Notes: generated from the letters alone by a model not told the origin. 64,000 nt of DNA from Halomonas sp. Y3 (GCF_024137965.1 NZ_CP099975.1:2480001-2544000); one strand, 5' to 3'. Counted from the first letter of the stretch, positions 21,183-34,603 are shown. Translations and numbers: made by a program.

Positions 21183-21736
21183 GCCGCCCCGCTTTCGTCC
21201 AGGCGACCCAGGGGCTGCCAGACGCCGCCGCTGTCAAGGCCGAGCTCCTCGCCGCCGCCGGGGAGCGCGCGGCACTCGGCGGCCTCCACCAGGCGGTAGT
21301 AGAGGTTACGGCCCAGCCGCGCGGCCAGGCCGAAGCGCACCGCCACCTCGGGCACCGGCTCGCCGGCGGGGGTCTCGCTCGGGCTCAGGCGGTGGGTCTC
21401 GTCGAGCATCAGGCGGTCTCCCACGTTGGTGGTCAGCCACCAGCGCCCCTCGGCATCGCGTTCGGCGTCCACCGCCAGGAAGGGGCGATCCTCCACCCGA
21501 ATCAGCTGCTTCTCGGCGGGGGTGACCAGGGCGTAGCGACCGTCCGGCTCGCGGCGCAGTATCGTCGAGAGCAGGCGCACCAGCCGTGGCCGCGCAATGG
21601 GGGCTCCCTCGTGGAGCCAGCGGCCGTCGGCGGCGATCACCAGGTCCATCTCGCCCACCCGCTCGGGATGCCAGCGATCCACCGGCGGAATCTCGCCGAC
21701 CGGATCGATATGGGCCAGCAGCGGCTCGAGGTTCAT
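21179..21736 (-). CDS. DUF1285 protein
   Basis: This 185-residue cytoplasmic protein has no signal or membrane segment. It matches my memory of the DUF1285 family (WHPERVGEMDLVIAADGRWL, then LLSTILRREPDGRYALVTPA). The function is unknown to me. Its ATG overlaps the tatD stop by one base and its stop overlaps the helicase start by four, so it lies inside one tight operon. The family label rests on pattern memory only. Confidence 0.8.
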   Translation of the reverse strand: MNLEPLLAHIDPVGEIPPVDRWHPERVGEMDLVIAADGRWLHEGAPIARPRLVRLLSTILRREPDGRYALVTPAEKQLIRVEDRPFLAVDAERDAEGRWWLTTNVGDRLMLDETHRLSPSETPAGEPVPEVAVRFGLAARLGRNLYYRLVEAAECRALPGGGEELGLDSGGVWQPLGRLDESGAA

Positions 21737-22590
21737 CAGGCCCCCTGCAGGAAGCCGGCGTCGCGGAGGATCTCGCGCATCTCTGCGGAAGCCTCCGGCG
21801 CGGCGGCGCGGAACAGGCGGTAGAAGTTGGCGGTGGTCTGCATGGCGACCTCCTCCACGCTGATGCCGCGCTCGGCGGCGATGCACTCGGCGACCTCCAC
21901 CACCCAGGCCGGCTCGTTGGGCTTGCCGCGATGGGGCACCGGCGCCAGATAGGGGCTGTCGGTCTCGATCAGCAGCCGGTCCAGGGGCACCCGGCGGGCC
22001 ACCTCGCGCAGCGCCTCGGCGTTGCGGAAGGTAACGATGCCGGAGAGCGAGATGTAGAAGCCGTGGCGCACCGCCTCCCGGGCCATGTCGAGATCCTCGG
22101 TAAAGCAGTGCAGCACCCCGCCGATGGCCGGGTCTGTGTGCTCGCGAATCAGCGCCAGGGTCTCCTCGCGGGCCTCCCGGGTGTGGATGATCACCGGCAG
22201 CGCCAGCTCGGTGGCGGCGATCAGCTGGCGACGAAAGCGCTCGCGCTGGACCTCCCGAGAGGGCACCGTCTCCGGCGACTTTTCCAGGTAATGGTAGTCC
22301 AGGCCGCACTCGCCGATGGCCACGGCGCCGAAGCGCTCGGCGACCTCCTTGATCGCCTCGATCTCAGGCTCCTGGTCGACGCTGTGCAGCGGGTGGACCC
22401 CGGCGGAGATCACCACGTCGTCATGCTCACGGGCGATGGCCGCCACGCCGGGCACCTCGTCGAGGGTGACGCCGATGGCCAGGAACTGCTTCACCCCCCG
22501 GGCCCGGGCGGCATCCAGGGCGGCGGCGAGATCACCGCCGTGGGTACGTGGGTCGAGGCGGTCGAGATGGCAGTGGGAGTCGACAAACAT
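21736..22590 (-). CDS. tatD: TatD-family metal-dependent hydrolase
   Basis: This protein of 284 residues belongs to the TatD/YcfH metallo-dependent deoxyribonuclease family. The metal ligands appear in DSHCHLDRL near the N-terminus, in IGECGLDYHYLE, in IIHTREA, in HCFTEDL and in ETDSPYLAPVPHRGK. In proteobacteria this paralogue (YcfH) often follows holB and pilZ, as it does here. A 128-base gap with a possible REP element separates it from pilZ. Confidence 0.92.
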   Translation of the reverse strand: MFVDSHCHLDRLDPRTHGGDLAAALDAARARGVKQFLAIGVTLDEVPGVAAIAREHDDVVISAGVHPLHSVDQEPEIEAIKEVAERFGAVAIGECGLDYHYLEKSPETVPSREVQRERFRRQLIAATELALPVIIHTREAREETLALIREHTDPAIGGVLHCFTEDLDMAREAVRHGFYISLSGIVTFRNAEALREVARRVPLDRLLIETDSPYLAPVPHRGKPNEPAWVVEVAECIAAERGISVEEVAMQTTANFYRLFRAAAPEASAEMREILRDAGFLQGA

Positions 22591-22626
22591 GGAGATACCG
22601 CTAGCAGAGTTGTGAATATGAAACGC

Positions 22627-22661
22627 AGGAGCGACCTTCGGTTCGCGAATGGCAGTGCCAT
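22627..22661. repeat. Possible REP-like element
   Basis: The 128-base gap between pilZ and tatD contains CGCAGGAGCGACCTTCGG followed by TTCGCGAATGG. This resembles the short palindromic REP sequences common in pseudomonads and relatives. The perfect palindrome ATGGCA-G-TGCCAT (22649-22661) follows directly. There is only one copy in this window, so the repeat status is inferred from resemblance. Confidence 0.45.
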
Positions 22662-22718
22662 TTCAGGGCGGTTCAGCCACCGCCTACGCGCAGCGAGTTG
22701 CGCCCCCCGCGGGTGCGA

Positions 22719-23054
22719 TCAGAGCGTATAGGTCAGCGCGCCCTTGTCGAGGTGTCCGGCCAGCAGGTTCTCGATGCGGTCGCGCACCGCCTGGTCGCCG
22801 GCACTTAAGTGGATGCCGATGCCGGGCATCCGGCGCCCGCTGACCCCCTCGGGGGAGACCCAGGCCACCTGGCCGGTGACCGGCACCCGGTCATTCTCGC
22901 CGGGCAGCGTCAGCAGCAGGTAGATCTCCTGGCCGAGCTCGTAGCGCTCCCGGGTGGGCACGAAGATGCCGCCCCGCTCCAGCATCGGCATATAGGCCGA
23001 GAGCAGGGTCTGGACGTCCTGGATATTCAGCGACAGCGCCTTCTGGGCAGCCAT
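22719..23054 (-). CDS. PilZ-domain protein
   Basis: This 111-residue protein is the PilZ-type protein conserved between holB and tatD in gammaproteobacteria, where the founding member is needed for type IV pili. The start is MAAQKALSLNIQDVQTLL. The core contains RGGIFVPTR and VTGQVAWVSP. The Arg-rich c-di-GMP motif RxxxR is not evident at the N-terminus, so c-di-GMP binding is doubtful. It lies 13 bases behind holB. Confidence 0.88.
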   Translation of the reverse strand: MAAQKALSLNIQDVQTLLSAYMPMLERGGIFVPTRERYELGQEIYLLLTLPGENDRVPVTGQVAWVSPEGVSGRRMPGIGIHLSAGDQAVRDRIENLLAGHLDKGALTYTL

Positions 23055-23067
23055 GGGATCTCCTCGT

Positions 23068-25725
<2,658 letters not shown>

Positions 25726-25762
25726 CGGCGTCCTCGTCGTGTCGTCGTTCGTTGAGAGCGGG

Positions 25763-26578
25763 TCAGGTTGAAGCGGGCGGCGGATAACCCAGCAGCCGGT
25801 GGGCCTCGGCCTGAAAGTCCCGGTGTGCAGGGCCGAGGCTCCAGCGCCCGACCGGCTGACCGTCGGCGGCGTCGAGCCGTACCACGGGCCAGGCGCCCTG
25901 CACGGAATTGGCCACCCACACCGCCTCGGCCGCCAGGAGCGCCTCGGGCCCGACATCGACCTCCGCGATCGCCAGGCGTTCCATCAGCGCCTCGCGCAGG
26001 GTACCGGCCACACCGCAGCGCGCGAGCCGCGGCGTCTCCAGCTGCCCATCACGCTGCCAGAAGAGATTCATGGCGGTGGCCTCCACCAGGCGACCCTCGC
26101 TGTCGCAGAGCAGCCCCTCGGCGATGGCATCGTCGCTCCACTCCGCCCGAGCCAGGACATTTTCCAGCCGGTTGAGATGCTTGAGCCCGGCCAGCAGCGG
26201 CTGGATGCCGAGGCGCAGCCGGCAGTGGCGTATGCGGACACCCTCCTCCCAGCGGCTTTCCTGGGGCGCGAAGGGCGACAGCTGCCAGCGCAGCCGCGGG
26301 GCGGGGTCCGCCGGCGGCCGGTAACCGCGTCCGCCGCTGCCCCGGGTCAGGGTCAGCTTGAGCACCGCCAGCCCCTCCCCCGCCTCGGCCAGGGGAGCCG
26401 CCAGCTCGTGCTCGGCGGGCATCGGAATGCCCAGCACGTGGCAGCCCCGGGCCAGCCGGGCCAGGTGCTCGTCCCACAGCCGCGGGCGGCCGTCACGCAC
26501 CAGGATGGTCTCGAAGAGACCATCGCCATAGGCGGCCCCCCGGTCATCCAGGGGCCAGCCAGCGGCCGCTCCGATCAC
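25763..26578 (-). CDS. pabC: Aminodeoxychorismate lyase
   Basis: This 271-residue PLP enzyme releases pyruvate from 4-amino-4-deoxychorismate to give p-aminobenzoate for folate synthesis. It is a fold-type IV aminotransferase: RGAAYGDGLFET near the start, the PLP lysine in AGLKHLNRLENV, and EATAMNLFW. It sits between fabF and mltG, the standard position. Confidence 0.92.
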   Translation of the reverse strand: MIGAAAGWPLDDRGAAYGDGLFETILVRDGRPRLWDEHLARLARGCHVLGIPMPAEHELAAPLAEAGEGLAVLKLTLTRGSGGRGYRPPADPAPRLRWQLSPFAPQESRWEEGVRIRHCRLRLGIQPLLAGLKHLNRLENVLARAEWSDDAIAEGLLCDSEGRLVEATAMNLFWQRDGQLETPRLARCGVAGTLREALMERLAIAEVDVGPEALLAAEAVWVANSVQGAWPVVRLDAADGQPVGRWSLGPAHRDFQAEAHRLLGYPPPAST

Positions 26579-26591
26579 GCCCTTACCCCGC

Positions 26592-27830
<1,239 letters not shown>

Positions 27831-27989
27831 CAGCATTCCTCCAGACATCCAGTACGACAGGGCTCCCCTGCGGGGAGCCGTCCATTGTGCGCATTATAAC
27901 GACTCTCTTCGCCGGATGCCGCCCCGACAGGCACCGCGGTGACGACAATCTCGGGGAGCCGCGAGACCCCGCCAGGCGCCCACAGCCAC

Positions 27990-28020
27990 AAAAAAGCCGC
28001 CTCGAGGGGGCGGCTTTTTT
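27990..28020. terminator. Bidirectional terminator between acpP and fabF
   Basis: A 6-bp GC stem, extendable to 8 (27996-28001 with 28009-28014), is flanked by six As (27990-27995) and six Ts (28015-28020). On the minus strand it lies 50 bases after the acpP stop. It fits strong acpP expression with reduced read-through into fabF. Confidence 0.93.
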
Positions 28021-28070
28021 ACAGGGAGAGCAACCTCTCCCTCGTCCGGCGGCATCGACCGCCACCAGGC

Positions 28071-28304
28071 TTACTGGTGGGCGTTGACGTAGTCGATGGC
28101 TTCCTGGACGGTAGTGATCTTCTCGGCTTCCTCGTCCGGAATCTCGGTGTCGAACTCCTCCTCGAGCGCCATGACCAGCTCGACGGTATCCAGGGAGTCG
28201 GCGCCCAGGTCCTCGGTGAAGGAGGAGCTGTTCTGGATGTCCTCTTCCTTGACGTTCAGGCGCTCGGCCACAACCTTCTTCACGCGCTCTTCGATGGTGC
28301 TCAT
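28071..28304 (-). CDS. acpP: Acyl carrier protein
   Basis: This 77-residue acidic carrier protein of fatty acid synthesis has the 4'-phosphopantetheine attachment Ser in [10 protein letters not shown] near residue 37. It is nearly identical to AcpP of other gammaproteobacteria. It has its own candidate promoter upstream and a strong terminator downstream, as expected for a very abundant protein. Confidence 0.98.
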   Translation of the reverse strand: MSTIEERVKKVVAERLNVKEEDIQNSSSFTEDLGADSLDTVELVMALEEEFDTEIPDEEAEKITTVQEAIDYVNAHQ

Positions 28305-28389
28305 TATGACGTACTCCAGTCGTTCAAATTGGCCGTCCAGATGACCAGCCGTTGGGGTTCCAGATCCGCAGGCGGAAGCTGCGGGGTAG

Positions 28390-28416
28390 TTTATAGAGGC
28401 CCCGGGGTCGGCGCAA
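28390..28416 (-). promoter_or_regulatory. Candidate acpP promoter
   Basis: On the minus strand TTGCGC (28411-28416) precedes TATAAA (28390-28395) with a 15-base spacer. The spacing is short, but the -10 is good and a promoter is expected here. Confidence 0.4.
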
Positions 28417-28426
28417 CCGCCGACCC
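28405..28426 (-). terminator. Hairpin behind fabG
   Basis: A perfect 9-bp stem (28405-28413 with 28418-28426, CAAC loop) starts nine bases after the fabG stop. It has no T tract and overlaps the candidate acpP -35, so it may be only a partial terminator. Confidence 0.4.
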
Positions 28427-28434
28427 GCCAGGCC

Positions 28435-29178
28435 TCAACGCATGTTCATCCCGCCGTTGACGTGCAGCGTCTCGCCGGTGATGTAGCTCGCCGTCTCGCC
28501 GGTGAGGAAGCCAACCGCGGCGGCGATCTCCTCGGGCTGCCCCAGCCGGGACAGGGGAATCTGGCCGAGCAGCATCTTGTGCTGCTCTTCGGGCAGCGCC
28601 TCGGTCATGTCGGTGGCGATGAAGCCCGGCGCCACCGCATTGACGGTGATGGCGCGGGACGCGACCTCGCGGGCCAGCGCCCGGGTGAAGCCCTCCATGC
28701 CCGCCTTGGCGGCAGCATAGTTGGTCTGCCCCAGGTTGCCCATGGTGGCCACCACCGAGCTGATATTGACGATGCGCCCGAAGCGCGCCCTGGTCATGCC
28801 GCGCAGGCACGCCTTGCTGACGCGATAGACGGACTTGAGGTTGGTATCGACGACGTCGTCCCACTCCTCTTCCTTCATGCGCATCAGCAGGTTGTCGCGG
28901 GTGATCCCGGCGTTGTTGACCAGGATGGTCGGCGCCCCGAACTCCTCGCCGATCGCCTTGACCAGGGCATCGACGCTGGCCTGATCGTTGACATCGAGGC
29001 GGCGCCCGCCGCCCTGGATACCCTGGGCCTTGAGGTCGGCGTCGATCTTCTCGGCGCCGGCATCGCTGGTCGCGGTGCCGATGACGATCCGGCCCTGACG
29101 CCCCAGTTCGTGGGCGATGGCGCGGCCGATACCGCGGCTGGCGCCGGTGATCAGGGCAACGCGGGTTTCAGTGGTCAT
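28435..29178 (-). CDS. fabG: 3-oxoacyl-ACP reductase
   Basis: This 247-residue NADPH-dependent short-chain reductase performs the first reduction of fatty acid elongation. It shows the nucleotide loop [26 protein letters not shown], the catalytic Ser in [10 protein letters not shown] and the [11 protein letters not shown]yr/Lys pair. It sits between fabD and acpP, the standard order. Confidence 0.96.
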   Translation of the reverse strand: MTTETRVALITGASRGIGRAIAHELGRQGRIVIGTATSDAGAEKIDADLKAQGIQGGGRRLDVNDQASVDALVKAIGEEFGAPTILVNNAGITRDNLLMRMKEEEWDDVVDTNLKSVYRVSKACLRGMTRARFGRIVNISSVVATMGNLGQTNYAAAKAGMEGFTRALAREVASRAITVNAVAPGFIATDMTEALPEEQHKMLLGQIPLSRLGQPEEIAAAVGFLTGETASYITGETLHVNGGMNMR

Positions 29179-29208
29179 GGTGGTCTCGCCTCGTGCTAGA
29201 GAATGGGA

Positions 29209-30177
29209 TCAGCCGTTGTCCGAGCTGCCGTTGGCCACGCTGCGGGCCAGCTCCAGGGCCGCATCCAGGCTGTCGGGGTCGTTGACCGCCAGCCCCTTGC
29301 TGCCCCGGGCGATGCGCTTGCCCAGGCCGGTGAGCACCTTGCCGGGACCGCACTCGATAAACACCTCGGCACCGCGGCTCGACATGGCCTCGACGCAGGA
29401 GGTCCAGCGCACCGGACGATAGAGCTGCTCGATCAGGCGAGTGCGCAGGGTCTCGACGTCGGCATGGGCCTCGGCGTCAACGTTCTGGATAACGGTGTAA
29501 CGTGGCGCCCGCAGCTCCATCTCGGCCATGACGGCGGCCAGGCGCTCGGCGGCGGGCTCCATCAGGGCGCAGTGGGAGGGCACCGAGACCGGCAGCGGCA
29601 TGGCCCGCTTGGCGCCGGCGGCCTGGCAGGCGGCGATGGCGCGCTCCACCGCCGCCTTGGCGCCGGCGATCACCACCTGGCCCGGCGCATTGTAGTTCAC
29701 CGCGGCGACCACCTCACCCTGGGCCGCCTCGGCGCAGGCCTGCTCGACGGCGGCATCCTCGAGGCCGAGGATCGCCGCCATGGCGCCCTGACCCACCGGC
29801 ACCGCCGCCTGCATGGCCTCGCCGCGCAGGCGTACCAGCTTGACGCCCTCGGCAAAGGACATCACCCCGGCGCAGACCATGGCGCTGTACTCGCCCAGGC
29901 TGTGACCGGCCATGGCGCCCGGGCGCGGCCCCTCGAGCTCCTGCCAGACCCGCCAGATGGCAACGCTGGCGGTCAGCAGCGCGGGCTGGGTGCAGGCAGT
30001 GGCGTTAAGGGCCTCCTCGGGCCCCTCCTGCACCACCTGCCAGAGGTCGTAGCCCAGGGCGTCGGAGGCCTCCTCGAAGGAGGTGCGCACCACGCTGTAG
30101 CGTTCCGCCAGCTCACGCAGCATGCCGATCTGCTGGGAGCCCTGCCCGGGGAACACGAGGGCGAGGGATTGAGTCAT
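29209..30177 (-). CDS. fabD: Malonyl-CoA:ACP transacylase
   Basis: This 322-residue enzyme loads malonate onto acyl carrier protein. It has VFPGQGSQQIGM, the active Ser in AGHSLGEYSAM and the active His in VPSHCALMEPA. I prefer the ATG at 30177, which has AAAGG eight bases upstream. A GTG at 30186 would overlap the plsX stop (GTGA) and is also possible. Confidence 0.95.
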   Translation of the reverse strand: MTQSLALVFPGQGSQQIGMLRELAERYSVVRTSFEEASDALGYDLWQVVQEGPEEALNATACTQPALLTASVAIWRVWQELEGPRPGAMAGHSLGEYSAMVCAGVMSFAEGVKLVRLRGEAMQAAVPVGQGAMAAILGLEDAAVEQACAEAAQGEVVAAVNYNAPGQVVIAGAKAAVERAIAACQAAGAKRAMPLPVSVPSHCALMEPAAERLAAVMAEMELRAPRYTVIQNVDAEAHADVETLRTRLIEQLYRPVRWTSCVEAMSSRGAEVFIECGPGKVLTGLGKRIARGSKGLAVNDPDSLDAALELARSVANGSSDNG

Positions 30178-30182
30178 CTTGG

Positions 30183-31298
30183 TCACCTTTGCTCTTGTTG
30201 GCTGTCATCGTCGCCGGGACGGCCCGGCGCGAGGATTCTTGAGTCGCTGACGTGCCGCTCCACCGCCTCGGAGCGCCCCTTCGCGCTCCGCCGCGGGACC
30301 AGGCCCGCCGCCAGACAGCGCGGCAGGTCGTGACGCACCTCCTGCACTGCCCGCTGAACCGCATAGTGGAAGCCGATGGCATCGGCACTGCCGTGGCTCT
30401 TGACCACGATGCCGGCCAGCCCCAGCAGGCTGGCGCCATTGTAGCGCACCGGGTCGAGCTCGCCGCGCAGGCGGCGCAGCGCCGGGCGCGCCAGCAGCCC
30501 CACCAGGCGACTACTCCAGTGCGCCTCGAAGGTCGCCTGGACCCGCGCCACCAGCATCCGCGCGACCCCTTCACTGGCCTTGAGCACGGCATTGCCGACG
30601 AAGCCATCGCACACCACGACATCCACGTCGCCGCTAAAGATGCCATCGCCTTCCACATAGCCGCGATAGTCGAGGCCGGCCAGCGCGCGCAGGCGTGCAT
30701 CCGCCTCGCGGACGCTGGCGGTGCCCTTGGTCCCCTCCACGCCGACATTGAGCAGCGCCACCCGAGGCGCGGCCAGACCGTCGACGTGGCGCGCCATCAG
30801 CTCGCCCATCAGGGCGAAGTCCACCAGCCGCTCGGCGGAGGCCTCGACGTTGGCCCCCAGGTCGAGCAGGTAGCAGCGCCCCTGGTCGCGGGTCGGAATG
30901 GCGGTACTGATCGCCGGACGGGGAATATCGGCCACGGTCCCCAGGGCCCGGCGCCCCAGGGCCATCAGCGCCCCGGTATTGCCGGCGCTGACGCCGGCCG
31001 CCGCCTCCCCCGCCGCCACTGCCTCCAGCATGGCAGCCATGCTGGAGTGACCGCCGTGACGCAGGGCATCGGAGGGGCGCTGGCCGGGCGCGATGATGCC
31101 GGCGGCATCCACGACCTCCAGACGTGAACCAGCCGCGGCGAGACGCCGCGGCAGGCAGGAGATCTCTTGCTCCAGCTGACGGCGGGGACCGTACAGCCGA
31201 AGCGCGAGACGAGAGTCCTGGAGGGCCGCACTGGCCGCTCCCCGTACGGTGGCGCGGGGACCGAGGTCACCGCCCATCGCGTCGATGGCGATCCGCAC
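30183..31298 (-). CDS. plsX: Phosphate acyltransferase PlsX
   Basis: This 371-residue peripheral membrane enzyme makes acyl-phosphate from acyl-ACP for phospholipid synthesis. It has the family start [39 protein letters not shown] and [11 protein letters not shown]. The C-terminal 30 residues beyond the conserved part are hydrophilic. It follows rpmF, the usual rpmF-plsX-fab arrangement. Confidence 0.95.
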   Translation of the reverse strand: MRIAIDAMGGDLGPRATVRGAASAALQDSRLALRLYGPRRQLEQEISCLPRRLAAAGSRLEVVDAAGIIAPGQRPSDALRHGGHSSMAAMLEAVAAGEAAAGVSAGNTGALMALGRRALGTVADIPRPAISTAIPTRDQGRCYLLDLGANVEASAERLVDFALMGELMARHVDGLAAPRVALLNVGVEGTKGTASVREADARLRALAGLDYRGYVEGDGIFSGDVDVVVCDGFVGNAVLKASEGVARMLVARVQATFEAHWSSRLVGLLARPALRRLRGELDPVRYNGASLLGLAGIVVKSHGSADAIGFHYAVQRAVQEVRHDLPRCLAAGLVPRRSAKGRSEAVERHVSDSRILAPGRPGDDDSQQEQR

Positions 31299-31341
31299 GA
31301 GAGCTCAGCGGCCAGGCGTTACCGAAGGGAGCGCCGTCGCC

Positions 31342-31512
31342 TCAGGCGTCGACGACCTTGCGGCCACGGTAGAAGCCGTCCGGAGAGACGTGGTGGCGCA
31401 GGTGAGTAGTGCCGGTTTCCTTGTCCTGGGACAGGGCCGGAGCGCTCAGGGCGTCGTGGCTGCGACGCATGCCGCGCTTGGAACGGGTCTTGCGGTTCTG
31501 TTGAACTGCCAT
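31342..31512 (-). CDS. rpmF: 50S ribosomal protein L32
   Basis: This 56-residue ribosomal protein starts [20 protein letters not shown] and ends [10 protein letters not shown], the typical proteobacterial L32. It is located between yceD and plsX, as in E. coli and Pseudomonas. Confidence 0.97.
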   Translation of the reverse strand: MAVQQNRKTRSKRGMRRSHDALSAPALSQDKETGTTHLRHHVSPDGFYRGRKVVDA

Positions 31513-31544
31513 GGGATGTCACTCCAGAGTGAATCGATGATGAA

Positions 31545-32072
31545 TCAGGATTTTCCCTTGAGCTGCTTGAGCACCTCGAAGGGGTTAGCTGCGGGACCGC
31601 GGGATGCCGCGGCATCCTCCCCGCTGGTCAGCTGGTCGCGAGAGACCTCACAGTCGGCCTCATCGTGGTAAACCACCTGGGGCAGGCTGAGGATCAGTTC
31701 ATCCTCGACCACCGTCAGCAGGTTCAGCTGTTCGTTTTCCACCAGCACCGGTTCGTGGGTGCTCGGCAGCTCGGCCGCCAGGGCATCGCTGGTGACCATG
31801 CCCAGCAGGAACTCGCTCTCCACCTGCTGCGCCAGCGGCGACAGACAGCGGCGACAGGGCAGCTGCAGCTCCGCCCCGAGGTGGCCGCGGATGACGCGCC
31901 GCCCCTGGGCGTCGATGGAGAAGTCGAGGGTCACCCGCACGTCGCCGGCCTGGGCGCCGACCTCATCGGTCAGGCGCGCAAAATCGGCGAGGGCCATCAG
32001 GCCCTCGAGGCGTTCGGCGCGGGCGGCGAGCTTGTAGGGCTCGACCCTGCTGGGAAGTCGTGTGGTCAACAT
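31545..32072 (-). CDS. yceD: YceD (DUF177) family protein
   Basis: This 175-residue protein of the DUF177/YceD family is linked to rRNA metabolism in other organisms. The conserved cysteine pair LPCRRCLSPL and a C-terminal Cys in EADCEVSRD are visible. The start at 32072 (MLTTRLPSRVEPYKLA) fits the family. It precedes rpmF by 32 bases and is divergent from maf. Confidence 0.88.
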   Translation of the reverse strand: MLTTRLPSRVEPYKLAARAERLEGLMALADFARLTDEVGAQAGDVRVTLDFSIDAQGRRVIRGHLGAELQLPCRRCLSPLAQQVESEFLLGMVTSDALAAELPSTHEPVLVENEQLNLLTVVEDELILSLPQVVYHDEADCEVSRDQLTSGEDAAASRGPAANPFEVLKQLKGKS

Positions 32073-32205
32073 AGGCGCGCAATGATAGGCACTCCCCTCG
32101 CCCCTGTCAAAAGGCCTTTGCGCCCGGTGCCCTACCGCGCTGCCACGCTCTCGCCACGCCCGGCTCATGCTACCCTGCTGCCCTGTCACTCAAGCGGAGA
32201 TTCCC

Positions 32206-32787
32206 ATGACTCGCCTCGTCCTCGCCTCAGGCTCCCGCTGGCGCCGCCAGCTGCTCGACCGGCTGGAGATCCCCTATGCCTGGCAGAGCCCCGATATCGA
32301 CGAGACCCCGCACCCGGACGAGACGCCCACCGCTCTGGTGCACCGCCTGGCGCTGACCAAGGCGCAGACCCTGGCGGAGGCGTGGCCCGACCACCTGATC
32401 ATCGGCTCGGACCAGGTGGCGCTCTTCGAGGGGGAGATTCTCGGCAAGCCCGCCGACGAGGCCGCCGCCCGCCGCCAGCTGGCGCGCTTCTCCGGACATC
32501 GGGTGCGTTTTCTCACCGGCCTGGCGCTGGTGGACACCCGGCGCGGCCAGCACCGAGTCACCCACGAGCGCTATGACGTGGTGTTCCGCGACCTGGATGA
32601 GGGGGAGATCGCCCGCTATGTGGAGAGAGAGAAGCCGCTGGAGTGCGCCGGCAGCTTCCGCATGGAGGGGCTGGGCATCGCCCTGTTCGAGAAGCTCGAG
32701 GGCGACGACCCCAACACCCTGATCGGCCTGCCGCTGATCCGCCTCTGCGCCCTGCTGCGCGAGGCGGGCCTGGACCCGCTAGGGTAG
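32206..32787 (+). CDS. maf: Maf/YceF nucleotide pyrophosphatase
   Basis: This 193-residue Maf-family enzyme hydrolyses modified nucleoside triphosphates; the YceF branch acts on 7-methyl-GTP. It shows LASGSRWRRQLLDRL, the catalytic region IIGSDQVALFEGE and ECAGSFRMEGLG. The ATG follows CGGAG by five bases. Position opposite yceD-rpmF supports the YceF assignment. Its 3' end overlaps the convergent sppA by nine bases. Confidence 0.92.
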   Translation: MTRLVLASGSRWRRQLLDRLEIPYAWQSPDIDETPHPDETPTALVHRLALTKAQTLAEAWPDHLIIGSDQVALFEGEILGKPADEAAARRQLARFSGHRVRFLTGLALVDTRRGQHRVTHERYDVVFRDLDEGEIARYVEREKPLECAGSFRMEGLGIALFEKLEGDDPNTLIGLPLIRLCALLREAGLDPLG

Positions 32788-33888
32788 CTGATAGCGCAGC
32801 GGCGAATCGGCGCGGGGCACCCCCAGCAGCTCCATGGCGACGCGGCCGAACTGGCGCGAGAAGCGCTCGAAGGGGTCCAGGCGCGGGGTGTAGTCGCGCA
32901 GCTTCGGCTCCGGGAGCCTCTCCCGAGCCAGGGCATCCAGGCTGCCAATGCTGTCGATCAGGCCGAGCGCCAGGGCCTGCTCGCCGCTCCACACCAGGCC
33001 GCTGAAGAGCCGCTCGTCGTCGAGCAGGCGCTCACCGCGCCCCTCGCGCACGGCCTCGATGAACTGGCGGTGGGTGGTGGCCAGCACCGACTGCCAGAAC
33101 TCGCGCTGCTCGGGCGCCAGCTCCGAGAAGGGGTCCAGGAAGGCCTTGTTGTCGCCGGCGGAGAAGACGCGGCGCTCCACGCCCAGGCGCTCGATCGCCT
33201 CCTCGAAGCCGAAGCTGGCCGAGATCACCCCGATGGAGCCCACCAGGCTGGCCGGCGCGGCGATGATCTCGTCGGCGGCCGCGGCAATATAGTAGGCGCC
33301 GCTGGCCCCCACGTCCTCGATCACCGCGATGATCGGCTTGTCGCCCTCGGCCCGCAGCCGCATGACCTCATCGAAGATGCGCTGGGACTGCACCGGGCTG
33401 CCTCCGGGGCTGTTGATATGCAGCACCACCGCCGCGCTATGCTCCGCCTCCCAGGCGCGATTGAGCCCGCTGATGACCCGCTCGGCGCTGGCCGGCGACT
33501 CCGCATCGATCACCCCGCGCACCTTGACCACCCCCAGGTGCGGCTCGGCGGCCGCGCCGCCGCCGGGCGGCCCGGCCAGCAGGCTGTAGAGGGTGGCCGA
33601 CAGCGATGCCAGGATCAGGGCCGCAAACAGGAAGCGGAAGAAGAGCTTCCAGCGCCGGGAGCGGCGCTGCTCGGCCAGCACCCCGCCGATCCAGCGATCC
33701 ATCATCTCCATCTGCTGAAGCCGCTGGTGCTCACGCAGGGCCTCGGCGCTCTCTGCCTGCGCCGCGACCGGCTCCTCCGGGGTGCGGCGCGCCGCGCGGG
33801 CCTGCTCGGGGGTGCGCTCCGGCCCCTCGGTCCAGGGGTCCCCGCCCTCGCCTGGAGCCTCGTCACGTTTCCGATCGTCGTCACTCAT
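32779..33888 (-). CDS. sppA: Signal peptide peptidase SppA, short form
   Basis: This inner-membrane serine protease of 369 residues degrades cleaved signal peptides. A charged cytoplasmic N-terminus of about 75 residues precedes one membrane helix (LFFRFLFAALILASLSATLY). The S49 domain follows, with the catalytic Ser in LVGSIGVISASFGF and the catalytic Lys expected in DVGASGAYYIAAAADEI or just downstream. It lies three bases behind the HAD phosphatase gene. Confidence 0.92.
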   Translation of the reverse strand: MSDDDRKRDEAPGEGGDPWTEGPERTPEQARAARRTPEEPVAAQAESAEALREHQRLQQMEMMDRWIGGVLAEQRRSRRWKLFFRFLFAALILASLSATLYSLLAGPPGGGAAAEPHLGVVKVRGVIDAESPASAERVISGLNRAWEAEHSAAVVLHINSPGGSPVQSQRIFDEVMRLRAEGDKPIIAVIEDVGASGAYYIAAAADEIIAAPASLVGSIGVISASFGFEEAIERLGVERRVFSAGDNKAFLDPFSELAPEQREFWQSVLATTHRQFIEAVREGRGERLLDDERLFSGLVWSGEQALALGLIDSIGSLDALARERLPEPKLRDYTPRLDPFERFSRQFGRVAMELLGVPRADSPLRYQLP

Positions 33889-33891
33889 GCC

Positions 33892-34545
33892 TTATCTACC
33901 CTGCAGCCAGTTGAAGAGTTCGGGCACCGCCTCGGCGGTAAAGGCCGGCTGGCTGGCGGCCAGCCGCTCCGGGGCGTGTACCCCCCAGGTCACCGCCACC
34001 CGGTCCATGCCGATGGCCCGGGCCATCTCCAGGTCATACTCGGTATCCCCCACCATCACCGCTTCCTCCACCGCCACCTCGAGCTCCTCCAGCAGCTCCT
34101 CGAGCATCAGCGGATGGGGCTTGGAGCGGGTCTCGTCGGCGGTTCGGCTGGCGTGAAACCAGCTCCCGCTGTCGCTGTCGCGGAAGACCCGGTCGAGGCC
34201 GCGGCGACTCTTGCCGGTGGCCACCGCCAGGCGCTGACCGTCACGGCCGCGCAGGCCGGTCACGCCGGCCTCCACCCCCGCAAAGAAGCGCATGGGGGTG
34301 TCGTTACCCTCCACGAAATGCCAGGCGTAGCGGCTGCGCAGCAGCTCGGCGCGATCCGGGTCGATGCCCGGGCAGAGGGTGGCAATGGCCTCGGGCAGGC
34401 CCAGGCCGATGATATTGCGGACGGCGTCGGCGGAGAGCTCTCCCCAGCCGGCGTCCCGGGAGGCGGCCTGCATGCAGTCGACGATGCGAGCCGCCGAGTC
34501 CATCAGGGTGCCGTCCCAGTCGAAGATCACCAGTCGATAGCGCAT
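33892..34545 (-). CDS. HAD-family phosphatase
   Basis: This 217-residue haloacid dehalogenase-type hydrolase resembles phosphoglycolate phosphatase. The catalytic Asp pair is in VIFDWDGTLMDSA, motif II is VATGKSRRGL and motif IV is VMVGDTEYDLEMA. The substrate cannot be told from sequence. It lies between rluC and sppA, as in Pseudomonas. Confidence 0.9.
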   Translation of the reverse strand: MRYRLVIFDWDGTLMDSAARIVDCMQAASRDAGWGELSADAVRNIIGLGLPEAIATLCPGIDPDRAELLRSRYAWHFVEGNDTPMRFFAGVEAGVTGLRGRDGQRLAVATGKSRRGLDRVFRDSDSGSWFHASRTADETRSKPHPLMLEELLEELEVAVEEAVMVGDTEYDLEMARAIGMDRVAVTWGVHAPERLAASQPAFTAEAVPELFNWLQGR

Positions 34546-34603
34546 TCTCTCTTCCTGATTGAACTCTCTTGCCGTTGGGACAAGGGGGTGTGGACTAAGG
34601 GTG

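Noticed and set aside
29203..30333. Long plus-strand frames opposite fabD and plsX, and similar frames opposite most genes.
   Set aside because: These are shadows of GC-rich coding sequence. The minus-strand proteins have clear families.
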